Positions 1 through 9,319 are shown, counted from the stretch's first letter. The stretch: 59,832 nt of DNA from Caenimonas sp. SL110 (GCF_001044395.1 NZ_JANU01000032.1:1-59832), one strand, 5' to 3'. Translations and numbers: made by a program. Notes: generated by a model from the sequence alone, not told the origin.

Positions 1-25
1 ATCGCGGCATGTGCACAGGCCCAAA

Positions 26-60
26 GCCCCCATCCCGGCCTTCCCCCAGCGGGGGAAGGA
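26..60. repeat. C-rich palindromic intergenic repeat, copy 1
   Basis: A short C-rich stretch followed by a hairpin (ttcccccagcgggggaa) lies just downstream of the leftward permease gene that ends at 74. The same pattern, a C-rich run with a CCCGGCC core and then a C5/G5 palindrome, recurs at 23493-23577 and inside lipB at 41396-41441. It could act as a weak terminator for the permease. Similarity was judged by eye. Confidence 0.5.
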
Positions 61-73
61 GAAGACTTCCCGA

Positions 74-1039
74 TCAAATCACCAATCGCACAGCCCCTGA
101 AAAAGTCAAGAAAGCCGCAGCCGTCGTCAGCAAAATGATCCGCGCGATCCGCCCGGTATCCGCGCCGAACCGCTCGGCCAGCACCGACACATTGCTGGCG
201 CTTGGCAACGCCGCCACCAGCACCATCACCGACAGCGCGAACTTGTCCAGCGGCAATCCCATGGCGATCGCTTCGACGCCCACCACCAGCACCAGCAAGG
301 GATGCAGCACGAGCTTGATCACCGCCACCGGCACGTAATCGCGCAGCGGCATTCGCGCTTGCTCCTGCGCGGCTGCCACGGCTTGCGAACGCCACAGCAC
401 CGCGCCGATGGTGAACAGGGCGACAGGCGAAGCCGCATCCGCGAGCAGGCCTATCGTCTGCGCCACCGGCTTGATCGGCTCCCATTGCAAGGCCGACGCC
501 ACGCCACCCAGAACAATGGCCCATGGCATCGGATTGAGTGCCACGCCGCGCAGCGCATTCTTCGCAGCCTTGGCGGCGCCGTGTTCATCCGCGCCATCGA
601 GGCGCGACAGCGCAATGCACAGCGATGACGTCACCAGCAAGTCCACCAGGATCGTGAGGATCGCCGGTCCCGCTGCGCGCGCGCCGAGCAATGCAACCAG
701 CAGCGGCACACCCATGAAACCCGTGTTCGGAAAGGCCGCCACCAGCGCACCGAACGACGCATCGTTCCAGCGGATGCGGCTGTTCATGCTCACCCACACC
801 ACAAAGGTGACCATCACCAGCGCGCAAAAAAGATAGACCGCGATCGCCGAGAGATCGAGCAACTGCGCAATCGGCGTGGTGGAGCCGAAGCGAAACAGCA
901 TGCAAGGTAACGCGAAGTAAAGAACGAAGGTGTTGAGGCCCGGAATTGCGTCGAGCGGCAGCAGGCGCCTGCGGGCGGCGATGTAGCCGCACAGCACCAG
1001 CGCGAAGAAGGGAAAGGTGATCAAAAGGATGTCAAGCAC
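74..1039 (-). CDS. AEC (auxin efflux carrier) family permease
   Basis: A 321-residue, strongly hydrophobic protein with about 8-10 membrane segments spread over its whole length, typical of the AEC/malonate transporter family of inner-membrane carriers. Recognisable family features are FALPCMLF near residues 42-49, FPNTGFMGVPL at 103-113 and ALPSASN at 277-283, which match the conserved half-repeat motifs. It is divergent from the helicase gene beginning at 1184, with about 145 bases between them that could hold both promoters. The substrate cannot be read from sequence; family members move small organic acids. No partner gene adjoins it. Confidence 0.85.
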   Translation of the reverse strand: MLDILLITFPFFALVLCGYIAARRRLLPLDAIPGLNTFVLYFALPCMLFRFGSTTPIAQLLDLSAIAVYLFCALVMVTFVVWVSMNSRIRWNDASFGALVAAFPNTGFMGVPLLVALLGARAAGPAILTILVDLLVTSSLCIALSRLDGADEHGAAKAAKNALRGVALNPMPWAIVLGGVASALQWEPIKPVAQTIGLLADAASPVALFTIGAVLWRSQAVAAAQEQARMPLRDYVPVAVIKLVLHPLLVLVVGVEAIAMGLPLDKFALSVMVLVAALPSASNVSVLAERFGADTGRIARIILLTTAAAFLTFSGAVRLVI

Positions 1040-1183
1040 GGCAGTATTCTCCGCGCAACGGCCAACCGCCCGATGTCAGGGTGCTGACCGGCTCGCCCGC
1101 TATGATTCGCCGCTCGCCTGCAGCCTTGTCGCAGTACCTTCTTTTTCTCCCTCCCCCGTTTCTCTTCACGCACTCCCTCCCCG

Positions 1184-3274
1184 ATGTCCGCCGGTCTCAA
1201 TTTCGCGCAGCAGGAAGCTGTGAACTATCTGCAGGGGCCATGCCTCGTGCTGGCCGGCGCAGGCTCCGGCAAGACCCGCGTCATCACGCACAAGGTCGCG
1301 CGCCTCATCCAGGCGGGGCTTGAGGCCAATCGCATCGCGGCCATCACCTTCACCAACAAGGCCGCCGCCGAAATGCGCGAGCGCGCCAAGAGCCTGATCG
1401 GGCGCGAAGCCAAGCAGGTGATGGTGTGCACTTTTCACGCATTGGGCGTTCGCATGCTGCGCCAGGACGGCGCGGCGCTGGGCCTCAAGCCGCAGTTTTC
1501 CATCCTCGACAGCGACGATGTCACCAGCTTGCTGAAAGACGCAGGCGGCAGCACCGATGCGAAGGTGGCGCGCCAGTGGCAGTGGGCCATCAGCGCGTGG
1601 AAGAACATGGGCCTGAACGCGGCGCAGGCCGAGGCGCAAGCCAAGGACGACAACGAAAAGATCACCGCGCGCATCATGGCGCGCTACGAAGAGCGCCTCA
1701 CCGCCTACCAGAGCGTCGATTTCGACGACCTGATCGGGTTGCCGCTCAAGCTCTTGCAAGAACATGCCGACGTGCGCGAGAAGTGGCAAAAGCAGATGGG
1801 CCATGTGCTGGTCGATGAATACCAGGACACCAACGCCACGCAATACGAAGTGCTCAAGCTGCTGGTCGGCGAGCGCGGGCGGTTCACCGCGGTGGGCGAC
1901 GACGACCAGTCGATCTACGGCTGGCGCGGCGCGACGCTGGACAACTTGAAGCGCCTGCCGCTGGATTTCCCGCAGCTCAAGGTGGTGAAGCTGGAACAGA
2001 ACTACCGCTCGACCAGCGCCATCCTGCGCGCAGCCAACAATGTCATCGGCCCTAACCCCAAGCTGTTTCCAAAAACGCTGTTCTCGGAACTGGGTGAAGG
2101 CGAGCCGGTGCGCATCGTCGATGCGGACAACGAGGAACACGAGGCCGAACGCATGGTGGCGCGCATCCAGTCGATCCGCGCGAACGGTTTAGGCAAGGAC
2201 TGGAAAGACTTTGCGGTGCTCTACCGCGCCAACCACCAGGCGCGCGTCTTCGAGCAGGCGCTGCGCAAGGCAGCGATTCCGTACAAGGTCTCGGGCGGCC
2301 AGAGCTTTTTTGACCGGGCCGAGATTCGCGACCTGTGCGCCTGGTTTCGCCTGTGGATCAACAACGACGACGACCCCGCTTTCCTGCGCGCGGTGACCAC
2401 GCCCAAGCGCGGCATCGGCCACACGACGCTGCAGCACCTGGGCACGTTTGCGAGCAAGTACAAGCTGAGCCTGTTCGAGGCGCTGTTCTCGTCGTCGCTG
2501 GGCTCCGTGCTGCCTGCGAAAGCCGTGGGCAGCCTGCATGAATTCGGCCGCTACGTGAACGACCTGGAGTTTCGCGCGCGCCACACGCATGGCGCCCAGG
2601 ACTCGCGCGCGTTCATGCTCGAATGGCTCAAGGACATCGACTACGAAAAGCACCTGTACGACGGTGAGGAGAGCGAGAAACTCGCCGCAAGCCGCTGGAC
2701 CAACGTGCTGGAGTTTTGCGACTGGATGTCGCAGCGCGCAGGCGGCGAGATCGACGATGCGGCCGGTGTGAGCATCGCCAGCGAAAAGAAGAGCCTGCTC
2801 GAAGTCGCGCAGACCATTGCACTGCTGTCCACCATCAGCGAGCGCGAGAAAGACCAGAACGTGGTGACGCTGTCCACCCTTCACGCGGCCAAGGGCCTGG
2901 AGTGGCCGCATGTGATCCTGGCCGGTGTGAACGAGGGCCTGCTGCCCTTCAAGCCCGGCGATGACGAAAAAGCCATGAGCGAAGCCACCGGCCCGATGAG
3001 CGAGAGCATCGTGCAGCGCCTGCAGGAAGAGCGCCGCCTCATGTACGTGGGCATCACGCGCGCGCAGCGCTCGCTGGCTGTGAGCTGGACGCGCAAACGC
3101 AAGAAGGGCCGCGAGATGGTGGCAGCGCAGCCCAGCCGCTTCATCGCCGAGATGGCGCTGGAGCAGGCCAGCACCAGGGAAGACCCGCGCGAAAAGCTCA
3201 AGGCCCTGCGCGCGGAGTTCGCGCGCAAGGCCAGTGACACGGCTGCTGCGGCGGCGGCTGCCGGGGGTTCGTGA
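1184..3274 (+). CDS. rep: ATP-dependent DNA helicase, Rep/UvrD (SF1A) family
   Basis: A 696-residue superfamily 1A 3'-5' helicase. Motifs in order: Q-like start FAQQEAV (7-13), Walker A GAGSGKTR (25-32), motif II VDEYQDTN (210-217), motif III VGDDDQSIYGWRG (237-249), motif IV EQNYRST (271-277), then TLHAAKGLEW and the arginine motif VGITRAQRSL towards the C-terminus. The length fits Rep (about 670) better than UvrD (about 720-780), and the absence of a long basic UvrD-type tail supports Rep. Its role would be restart of stalled forks and removal of bound proteins. The ATG at 1184 has no clear Shine-Dalgarno sequence, but the next in-frame ATG would remove part of the core. The next gene overlaps its stop codon. 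Confidence 0.92.
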   Translation: MSAGLNFAQQEAVNYLQGPCLVLAGAGSGKTRVITHKVARLIQAGLEANRIAAITFTNKAAAEMRERAKSLIGREAKQVMVCTFHALGVRMLRQDGAALGLKPQFSILDSDDVTSLLKDAGGSTDAKVARQWQWAISAWKNMGLNAAQAEAQAKDDNEKITARIMARYEERLTAYQSVDFDDLIGLPLKLLQEHADVREKWQKQMGHVLVDEYQDTNATQYEVLKLLVGERGRFTAVGDDDQSIYGWRGATLDNLKRLPLDFPQLKVVKLEQNYRSTSAILRAANNVIGPNPKLFPKTLFSELGEGEPVRIVDADNEEHEAERMVARIQSIRANGLGKDWKDFAVLYRANHQARVFEQALRKAAIPYKVSGGQSFFDRAEIRDLCAWFRLWINNDDDPAFLRAVTTPKRGIGHTTLQHLGTFASKYKLSLFEALFSSSLGSVLPAKAVGSLHEFGRYVNDLEFRARHTHGAQDSRAFMLEWLKDIDYEKHLYDGEESEKLAASRWTNVLEFCDWMSQRAGGEIDDAAGVSIASEKKSLLEVAQTIALLSTISEREKDQNVVTLSTLHAAKGLEWPHVILAGVNEGLLPFKPGDDEKAMSEATGPMSESIVQRLQEERRLMYVGITRAQRSLAVSWTRKRKKGREMVAAQPSRFIAEMALEQASTREDPREKLKALRAEFARKASDTAAAAAAAGGS

Positions 3275-3705
3275 TGCGAGCCGGTTTGGCCGCCCTGTTG
3301 TCGGGCGCAGCATTGCTGGCTGCAACGCTGTCACTGCCCGCCGCGGCGCAGAACGCAGCGCGTGAATCGCGCGCATGTCCCAAGGCATCCGAGGTGACGT
3401 TCGCGCACCTGGTGGGCCGATGGCGCGCGCAGATCGAGGGCGCGGCAGACGCCACGCTTGTGTTGGTACGCCATCCGCAGTACCGCGGCGTGCGCGGCAC
3501 GATCGACAGGGGCGCAGAGCGCTCCGCCCTGTCGGGCGAAGTCCACGACAGCGAGTTCCTGCTGGAGGAATCCATCGACGGCATCGCCATCAGCGCGACC
3601 TGGGTCGGGGATGTCGCCGAAGGCTCTTGCGGCCGCGAAGTGCGCGGCACCTGGCGCCTGGAGCGCGACAAGGTCGAGCGCGCGTTCGTGCTGCGCAAGC
3701 AGTAG
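3271..3705 (+). CDS. Small secreted protein of unknown function
   Basis: A 143-144 residue protein that starts at GTG 3271 or, more likely, ATG 3274, which shares a base with the helicase stop codon (TGATG), so translation is probably coupled. Residues 1-27 form a signal peptide ending in LPAAAQ. The mature part is about 115 residues and β-rich, with alternating charged and hydrophobic residues and two cysteines (about 36 and 120) that could form a disulfide in the periplasm. The motif HLVGRWRAQIEG resembles the start of small lipocalin-like or DUF barrels, but I cannot assign a family. Coupling to a helicase is not informative about function. Confidence 0.75.
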   Translation: MMRAGLAALLSGAALLAATLSLPAAAQNAARESRACPKASEVTFAHLVGRWRAQIEGAADATLVLVRHPQYRGVRGTIDRGAERSALSGEVHDSEFLLEESIDGIAISATWVGDVAEGSCGREVRGTWRLERDKVERAFVLRKQ

Positions 3706-3712
3706 CCCAGCA

Positions 3713-4447
3713 CTAACCGCCAGAAGTGACCGGCGGTCCGTCGTTCACGAGTTGCCCATCGACGAGTTCCAGCACACGGTCGCATCGCGCTGCCATGCGC
3801 GGGTCGTGCGTCACCACCAGAAATGAGATGTTCAGCTCGGCGTGCATCTGGCGCATCAGGGCGAAGACTTCGTTGGCCGATGCGGTGTCCAGGTTGCCGG
3901 TGGGTTCATCCGCCAGGACCAGCGGTGGTTCCAGCACCAGCGCACGCGCGATCGCGACGCGCTGCTGCATGCCGCCGGACAGCTCACCGGGGCGCTTGGT
4001 CATCGCATCGCCCAACCCGACTGCCGCCAGCACGGCGCGCGCGCGTTCCCGCTGGACTGGCGTGACGCGGCCCTCGCGCATCAGCGCGGGCAAGGTCACG
4101 TTTTCCAGCGCGCTGAACGCGGGCAGCAGATGATGGAACTGGAATACGAAGCCCAGCGACGAGCGCCTGCGCCGCGTGAGCGCCGCGTCGTCCAGGCCGT
4201 TCATCTCTTCGCCCTCGATGCGATAGCTTCCTGCGGTCATGCGCTCCAGCAGGCCAACGATGTTCAGCAAGGTACTTTTGCCCGAGCCCGACGGACCGAT
4301 GAGCGCCGCGAATTCGCCCCGGTTCAAGCGCAGCGACAGGCCGTGCAACACCTCGGTCTGGTTGGGCAGGCCGATGTTGTAGCTCTTGCGCACGCCGTCC
4401 AGCACAAGCAGTTCGCCAGCGGGTGTTGCCGTATCGGAAGTGCTCAT
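3713..4447 (-). CDS. ABC transporter ATP-binding protein, LolD/MacB-type
   Basis: A 244-residue ATPase starting at ATG 4447, which overlaps the permease stop codon by four bases (ATGA). Walker [10 protein letters not shown] (51-59), Q-loop Gln103, signature LSGGMQQ (156-162), Walker B VLADEPT (177-183) and switch His214 are intact. The [10 protein letters not shown] stretch and the short length place it in the LolD/MacB/FtsE group, which powers FtsX-like permeases. It is the last gene of a leftward operon (membrane-fusion protein, permease, ATPase), so the complex is an inner-membrane exporter or extrusion machine linked to the periplasm. The C-terminus converges on the small secreted protein with only 7 bases between the stop codons. 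Confidence 0.93.
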   Translation of the reverse strand: MSTSDTATPAGELLVLDGVRKSYNIGLPNQTEVLHGLSLRLNRGEFAALIGPSGSGKSTLLNIVGLLERMTAGSYRIEGEEMNGLDDAALTRRRRSSLGFVFQFHHLLPAFSALENVTLPALMREGRVTPVQRERARAVLAAVGLGDAMTKRPGELSGGMQQRVAIARALVLEPPLVLADEPTGNLDTASANEVFALMRQMHAELNISFLVVTHDPRMAARCDRVLELVDGQLVNDGPPVTSGG

Positions 4448-5664
4448 AGCCGGATCGCCTGCGCGGGATCGAGCCGGGCCGCGCGCCGCGCCGGTGCCAC
4501 TGCCGCCAGCACACCGCACACCGTGGCGGTGAGAGCCACCTGCAAGGCGAGCGCGGGAGCCAGTGTGATGTTGAACAGCGGCAGGCCATCGGAGCCCAGC
4601 ACGAACGTGGTGAAGGCCCATATCAGCGCCACCGCAAGCAGCACGCCGAGCGCCGAGCCCACGGCCCCCACGATGGCGCCCTGCATCAGGAAGATGCGCA
4701 GCACCTGGCCCTGTGTGGCGCCCATCGCCCGGAGAATGCCGATCTCGCGCTGCTTTTGCACCACCGACACCACCAGCACGCTGGCGATGCCCAGCACCAC
4801 GACGATCATCACCACGCCGCGGATCACCGCCGTGCTCACCGACTGCGCGTTGAGTGCCGACACCAGTTGCGCATTGGCCTGTTGCCAGCTCTCAGCCTTG
4901 TAGGGCCAGCGCGCGCCCAGCTCATCGGCCACCGCCTGGGCAGACCAGATGTCGGCCAATGTGAGGTCCAGGCTGGTCGCGCCACCGGGCAGGCCGGCCA
5001 GGCTTTGCGCCGTGCGCAGCGGCACCAGCACCGTGCGCCGGTTCAGGTCGCGCACGCCCAGGTCCACCAGCGCGGTGACGCGCAGCGAATCGCTGATGCC
5101 GCCGGTCACGATGCCGATGCGGTCACCGATGCGAACACCCAGATCCTTGGCCAGCTCGCGCCCGATGATGGCCTCGCCGGGACCCAGGCGCGCGGTGCCA
5201 TCGACGATCTTGGCGCGCAGCCCGATGACGCGGTCGTAGCGCTCCAGGTCCACGCCCAGCAGCGCGATCGCCTTGGACGCCTCGCCGCGCTCGGCCAGGC
5301 CCGCAGCCGACACCATCGGCGAGACTGCCGTGATCTGCGGCATGGCCTCCAGCAGGGGAACCAGCGGCTGCCAGTTGCCCAGCGAGCGCAGGCGCTGCGC
5401 GCGCGGCTGCGTCTGCACCAGTTCGCGGGTTGCGGCGCTGGCGGGAGCGCGTGCGTCCAGCACGACCTCATCGCGCGGGCTGAGCGTGACATGCGCCTGT
5501 GACCCCAGTGTCTTTTCGATGGTGTTGCGCTGCAGGCCGGTGATCAGCGCCGAGATGTAGGTGACCACCGCCACACCCGCCGCCACGCCGATGATGATGA
5601 GCAGGGTCTGCATCCGCCCTTCGCGCAGGAAGCGCGTCGCGACACGGGTCTCGAATCCGAGCAT
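4444..5664 (-). CDS. ABC transporter permease, FtsX/MacB/DevC-like
   Basis: A 406-residue membrane protein with the four-helix FtsX/MacB topology: one helix near residues 15-42, a large periplasmic domain of about 230 residues, then three helices from about residue 280. The cytoplasmic motif [12 protein letters not shown] after helix 2 is the coupling motif of this family. The periplasmic region has the MacB-type core with short β-strands. It is six bases downstream of the membrane-fusion protein gene and overlaps the ATPase gene by four bases. The combination of a single FtsX-like permease, a LolD-like ATPase and an HlyD-like adaptor matches DevBCA-type tripartite exporters. The substrate is unknown. 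Confidence 0.9.
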   Translation of the reverse strand: MLGFETRVATRFLREGRMQTLLIIIGVAAGVAVVTYISALITGLQRNTIEKTLGSQAHVTLSPRDEVVLDARAPASAATRELVQTQPRAQRLRSLGNWQPLVPLLEAMPQITAVSPMVSAAGLAERGEASKAIALLGVDLERYDRVIGLRAKIVDGTARLGPGEAIIGRELAKDLGVRIGDRIGIVTGGISDSLRVTALVDLGVRDLNRRTVLVPLRTAQSLAGLPGGATSLDLTLADIWSAQAVADELGARWPYKAESWQQANAQLVSALNAQSVSTAVIRGVVMIVVVLGIASVLVVSVVQKQREIGILRAMGATQGQVLRIFLMQGAIVGAVGSALGVLLAVALIWAFTTFVLGSDGLPLFNITLAPALALQVALTATVCGVLAAVAPARRAARLDPAQAIRL

Positions 5665-5670
5665 GGGGCC

Positions 5671-6954
5671 TTACCGACCCATCGCGTTGCTCATCGCGCC
5701 TGCGGCATCTTCCTTGGTGCCCTTGCCTGCAACCGCCGCCGGTGCGGCCCGGCTGTCGATGCGCACGCGGCGGCCCGGTTGAGGTGCAGGACCCACCAGC
5801 ACGAGTTCGCCCGTCTTCAGTCCATCGATGATCTCGACCGCGTCCAGCGTCCGCAGGCCCACGCGCACCTTGCGCGCCTCGACGCGCCCGTCGTTTCCCA
5901 GCCAGACAACGCCGCTGGCGCCACCGGTCGATTCTTCTGAACGCAGCGCGCTGGACGGCAACACCAGCGCCTGATCGCGACGCGCGGTCTCGACTTCGAC
6001 CGACAGTGTCATGTCTTCGCGCAAGAAGGACGGAAGCGGCTGCGGCAATGCGAACTTGACTTCGATCGCGCCGCGCTGCGCATTCACCAGCGGCGCGATC
6101 GAAAGCACGCGTGCCGTGAAACGCTGCGTGGGATACGCGTCGGCCAGCACGCCTGCCATTTGTCCCGGCTGCAACTGGCCCAGGTAGCGCTCATCGACTT
6201 GCGCGACCAGTTGCAGCGGCCCGGCCAGCGCCAGGCTGAGCAGCGCGCGTCCGGGTTGCACGATCTGGCCGGGCTCGACCAGACGCGTGAGCACACGCGC
6301 ATCGGCCGGCGCGGTGAGCACGGCCTCGCTCAATCGGGCCTGCGCCGCGGTGCGTGCAGCAGTTGCCAGCGCCAGTTGCGCCTGGGCCTGTGCCACTTCA
6401 GTGCCCGGCTCGGCGACAGCAGCGCTCTGCGCGCGTGCGGCATCGCGCTGCGCCTGCGCGACCGCGACAGCGCGGCGCGCCTCGTCCAGGCGCGCCTGGC
6501 TCACGAAGCCCTGCGCCACGAGATCGAGCGTGCGCTTGAGATCGGCCTGCGCGGCGACCAGCACTGAATCGGCTTGCGACACAGAGGCCTGCGCCGTGCT
6601 GCGTCCGGTGGTACGCAGGCCTGCGATCCGCGCGGCGGCCTGTCGTTCACTGGCTTGGGTTTGTGCGAGCGCTGCGCGCAGCTCGGCGCTTTCGAGCCGC
6701 ACGAGCACATCGCCCGCCTTGACCTGTGCGCCCTCGGCCACTGCCACCTGCAGCACGCGTCCGGTGAGTGTGCTGCCCACATCAACCCGCGATGCAGTGG
6801 CGACGCGAGCGGAGAACTGCAGGGTGCGCACGAGGGGCGCCATGCGTGCCTGGACCGCAGGCACTGCGGGTGCGCGCGTCATCCACCATGCAGCGAACGC
6901 GGCTAGAGCGACGGCGGCAAGCACCGCGAGAAAGACCACAAGGCGTCGCGACAT
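5671..6954 (-). CDS. HlyD/RND-type periplasmic adaptor (membrane fusion protein)
   Basis: A 427-residue adaptor starting at ATG 6954 with an N-terminal anchor helix (about residues 4-26). A split biotinyl-lipoyl domain (GRVLQVAVAEGAQVKAGDVL in the first half, APADARVLTRLVEPGQ in the second) flanks a long Ala/Gln-rich coiled-coil hairpin of about 130 residues, followed by β-barrel and membrane-proximal domains. This is the DevB/MacA architecture that bridges an inner-membrane ABC permease to an outer-membrane channel. No outer-membrane factor is encoded nearby, so it may share a TolC-like protein. It is the first gene of the leftward exporter operon. An alternative upstream ATG would add 12 residues without a ribosome-binding site. 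Confidence 0.9.
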   Translation of the reverse strand: MSRRLVVFLAVLAAVALAAFAAWWMTRAPAVPAVQARMAPLVRTLQFSARVATASRVDVGSTLTGRVLQVAVAEGAQVKAGDVLVRLESAELRAALAQTQASERQAAARIAGLRTTGRSTAQASVSQADSVLVAAQADLKRTLDLVAQGFVSQARLDEARRAVAVAQAQRDAARAQSAAVAEPGTEVAQAQAQLALATAARTAAQARLSEAVLTAPADARVLTRLVEPGQIVQPGRALLSLALAGPLQLVAQVDERYLGQLQPGQMAGVLADAYPTQRFTARVLSIAPLVNAQRGAIEVKFALPQPLPSFLREDMTLSVEVETARRDQALVLPSSALRSEESTGGASGVVWLGNDGRVEARKVRVGLRTLDAVEIIDGLKTGELVLVGPAPQPGRRVRIDSRAAPAAVAGKGTKEDAAGAMSNAMGR

Positions 6955-6995
6955 GAGGCTGATTCTGCCAGCCGCCCCGTGCAGCGCCACCTGGG

Positions 6996-7754
6996 TCAGT
7001 CGTCGCCCCGTTCGTGGCTGCTGTTTTCACTACCCGCCAGCAGGCCGTTGGGCGACTGCTGCCACTCCCACGCGCCGTACGAAAGCACCGCCAGCAGCAG
7101 CAAGGCCGCGAGCCATGTCCGCTTGCGCTGCACCAGGTCCGGCCCGTTGCCGGGCATGCGACCGGTGATCATGGGCATGGCCTGGTTGCGCCGGCGAAGA
7201 ATGCTCAGCGCGAGGATCAGCCCCAGATGCGCCAGCACCACTGCAAGCATCGCGTTGCCGAAAAATTCGTGCACATCTTCGAAAGCGTCGCCGCCCAGCC
7301 ATTCGTTGTAAGTGCCGATGCCACTCAGGGTGAGCGGCAGCACGATGACCAGCAGCGCGACGACAGCGACACCCATCAGCAGGTTCTGGCCCTGGCGCCA
7401 GTTGACCGCACCGGGCGAACCGGCGGTGAATGCGGCGCGCAGCCATTGACCGATGCCGCTTGCCTTGCGAAGGAGCGCCGACAGGCGCGCCTGCCGCGGC
7501 CCGACCAGGCCGTAGACGACGCGAAATGCGAGCAGCCCCAGCATCGTGTACCCCAGCGTCACATGCAGCAGCCGAAAGCGCTCGCCATCGGCTGTGACCC
7601 ATGCACCGAGAAACCCCAGCGCAAACAGCCAGTGGAACATGCGGGTGGGCGCGTCGATGACGAGTCGGCCCGGCGCGGCGGTTGTGGCAGTTGTAGTTGT
7701 GGCAGCGGCGGCGCGCGGTGCAGCGCCCGCGGCCTGTGTGGACGAAGAAGTCAT
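6996..7754 (-). CDS. Cytochrome b (b561-type) of the SHP/DHC cluster
   Basis: A 252-residue integral membrane cytochrome b. After an unusual Ala/Thr-rich N-terminus (residues 7-28) come four core helices with candidate haem ligands His41 (MFHW), His64 (LLHVTLGY), His162 (DVHEFFGN) and His176 (VLAHLGL), the pattern of the Ni/Fe-hydrogenase b-type/b561 family. A fifth C-terminal helix covers about 213-232. It lies 24 bases downstream of a dihaem cytochrome c gene, and the SHP gene precedes both. In the known shp-dhc-cytb clusters this protein is thought to feed electrons from the quinone pool to periplasmic DHC. A second, shorter relative is at 52307. Confidence 0.9.
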   Translation of the reverse strand: MTSSSTQAAGAAPRAAAATTTTATTAAPGRLVIDAPTRMFHWLFALGFLGAWVTADGERFRLLHVTLGYTMLGLLAFRVVYGLVGPRQARLSALLRKASGIGQWLRAAFTAGSPGAVNWRQGQNLLMGVAVVALLVIVLPLTLSGIGTYNEWLGGDAFEDVHEFFGNAMLAVVLAHLGLILALSILRRRNQAMPMITGRMPGNGPDLVQRKRTWLAALLLLAVLSYGAWEWQQSPNGLLAGSENSSHERGDD

Positions 7755-7778
7755 TGCAGGAATCCTTTTCTTTGGGTT

Positions 7779-8303
7779 TCAGTCGTTCCACGCGCGGCGC
7801 AGATGAGCGGGCACGCCAGCAGGAACCTGGAGGTTGTCGTCGTTGAAACGCCCCTTGTCGGCGCCCGTGTGGCACGCGGCGCAATTGGCCGCGCTCCTGA
7901 CACTGGGCAGCTTCCAGATCGAAGGCGCGATCTCGCGGTGCTTGTGCACGAACCACTCGGCGCGCGTGATGCGATCTTCGGGCGGCTGTTCGCGCACGCG
8001 CTTGTACGTGCCGGCGTTGACTTGCAGCCAGCCGGCGATTTCGGCCACGGTGGCGGCGTCGAGCGAGGCATCGCTGCCGTAGTGCTTGTCCAGCCCGCCC
8101 ATGATTTTTTGCCACGAGCGCGCGGGCAACATGCCAGGCGGGTAGGCCAGGTGACAGGTGCTGCATTCCTGCGCGTAGGCCTTCAGCGGTGTCACCGCGT
8201 TTCGGGGTGAATCGGCGCGGGCGGCGGTCGATGCGCCGGCGACGGCCAGCGCGAACAGCACCGTGCCCAGAAAGGTGATGGTTTTCATGTCACGGTCTTT
8301 CAT
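7779..8303 (-). CDS. Periplasmic dihaem cytochrome c (DHC-like)
   Basis: A 174-residue exported cytochrome with two CXXCH sites, CSTCH (47-51) and CAACH (141-145), and a signal peptide ending near ARADS. Size, spacing of haem sites and gene order match the DHC family, which donates electrons to the oxygen-binding haem protein SHP. The start at ATG 8303 overlaps the stop of the upstream SHP gene by four bases; an internal ATG at 8288 gives a cleaner signal peptide (MKTITFLG) and is the alternative. It probably takes electrons from the cytochrome b encoded next and passes them to SHP. Confidence 0.9.
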   Translation of the reverse strand: MKDRDMKTITFLGTVLFALAVAGASTAARADSPRNAVTPLKAYAQECSTCHLAYPPGMLPARSWQKIMGGLDKHYGSDASLDAATVAEIAGWLQVNAGTYKRVREQPPEDRITRAEWFVHKHREIAPSIWKLPSVRSAANCAACHTGADKGRFNDDNLQVPAGVPAHLRRAWND

Positions 8304-8713
8304 GGCTTGACGCTCACCAGGTAGGCGAGCAGGTCTGCCTTTTCCTGCGCGGTGCACTCGCGACTGGTGACGTCCTTGCAGTTGCGACGCAGCCACTTGT
8401 CGACCTTGGCGGTATCGGTGAAGGCCTGCGGATTGAATGCGGGTGCCAATGGCGCAATCGATTTGCCGGTGCTCGCGTGCTTGCCCTGGCCGCTGGGCGG
8501 CGTGCCGTGGCACGAGGCGCACGACCACTCGCCGCCATGGCGCGACTGGAAGAAGACGCGCCCGGTTTCGGCCTGTCCGGGGCGCTCGGCCTGCGCGTTG
8601 AAGCGCGCCAGTTGCGCGGCCGGGCTTGTGTCAGCGGCCTGCGCCGACAGTGTTGCGGCGAGTGCAGCCATCACGGCGATCACGAGCCAGCTGCTGCGGG
8701 GGCGAAAATTCAC
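8300..8713 (-). CDS. SHP-like monohaem cytochrome c (oxygen-binding type)
   Basis: A 137-residue exported cytochrome with one haem site, CASCH (65-69). The start is set at GTG 8713 because AGGAG (complement of 8722-8726) lies eight bases upstream; this gives a signal peptide ending AQAAD. The segment RRNC at about 109-112 with a second cysteine at 120 matches the SHP (DUF1924) family, in which an Asn just before a disulfide cysteine is the displaceable sixth haem ligand. Asn111 is therefore the predicted ligand. In characterised SHPs the reduced haem binds O2 transiently and also other small ligands; the physiological role is unsettled. First gene of the leftward SHP-DHC-cytochrome b operon. 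Confidence 0.87.
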   Translation of the reverse strand: MNFRPRSSWLVIAVMAALAATLSAQAADTSPAAQLARFNAQAERPGQAETGRVFFQSRHGGEWSCASCHGTPPSGQGKHASTGKSIAPLAPAFNPQAFTDTAKVDKWLRRNCKDVTSRECTAQEKADLLAYLVSVKP

Positions 8714-8839
8714 GGGAAGCACTCCTTCGGGTATCGAGGAAGCCATCGTGCGACTTCACCCCTTAACCGAAGCTGAAGCGCGCGTTCATCGGGCGTTCAG
8801 ATTCGATGCCCACAATGGTTGCCATGCAGACGCAGTTGC

Positions 8840-8950
8840 CGCTTCGCGGTGGATGCCGGATCAAGTCCGGCATGACAGCCAACGACCGGTTGTCATTGCG
8901 GACTTGATCCGCAATCCATCGTTGATCAGGCGCAGCAGTCGCTTCGCAGT
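8840..8950. repeat. Dispersed palindromic repeat, family I, copy A
   Basis: Two hairpin units sit between the SHP operon and the PepSY operon. Unit X (8840-8880) contains the perfect palindrome atgccggatcaagtccggcat. Unit Y (8892-8950) contains gcggacttgatccgc and ends in a tgatcaggcgcag tail. The same units, in the order Y then X, recur at 18881-18991 with long identical stretches, so the pair looks like a cut from a tandem or mobile REP/BIME-like family. Confidence 0.75.
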
Positions 8951-8995
8951 GCGGTTTGCGCCAGGTCAAGCGCCCTGACTGCGGACCTGCCCACA

Positions 8996-9319
8996 ATGAA
9001 GAGGATCATGTTTCACCGCGTTCTTTACAGCCTGTGTCTTGCAGTCACCTTCTCGCTGGCGACGGCCCCGGCCGTGGCCAGCGAGAGGGACCACGACCGC
9101 GCCCGCGCGGCGCTCAAGGCCGGTGAAGTGTTGCCGCTGGCGACGGTGCTGCAACGCGTGGCCCAGACCTATCCCGGCGAGATCCTCGAAGTCGAACTGG
9201 AACGCGAGGACGGCCGATGGATCTACGAGCTGAAGCTGCTGCAGCGCGGCGGCGCACTGGTCAAGCTGCATGTGGACGCCCGTACCGCCGAAGTGCTCAA
9301 GCGCAAGGACCGTCGCTGA
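8996..9319 (+). CDS. Exported PepSY-domain protein
   Basis: A 107-residue protein with a signal peptide (to about residue 29, ending AVASE) and a single PepSY domain (VLQRVAQTYPGEILEVELERE, then WIYELKLL and a DARTAEVL end). Such small periplasmic PepSY proteins are commonly encoded beside OmpR-type regulators and PhoQ-like kinases and are thought to modulate the sensor. The stop codon shares a base with the regulator start (TGATG), so the three genes form one unit. The group is divergent from the SHP operon, which suggests that it controls SHP/DHC/cytochrome b. An internal ATG at 9008 is a possible alternative start. Confidence 0.85.
   Translation: MKRIMFHRVLYSLCLAVTFSLATAPAVASERDHDRARAALKAGEVLPLATVLQRVAQTYPGEILEVELEREDGRWIYELKLLQRGGALVKLHVDARTAEVLKRKDRR

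Noticed and set aside
2189..3388. Long leftward open frame opposite the helicase gene
   Set aside because: It is a mirror frame of high-GC coding sequence: Arg/Ala/His-rich, no domain, fully inside rep.
3842..4903. 353-codon rightward frame opposite the ABC ATPase and permease genes
   Set aside because: The opposite strand encodes intact Walker A, signature and Walker B motifs; the frame has no recognisable motif.
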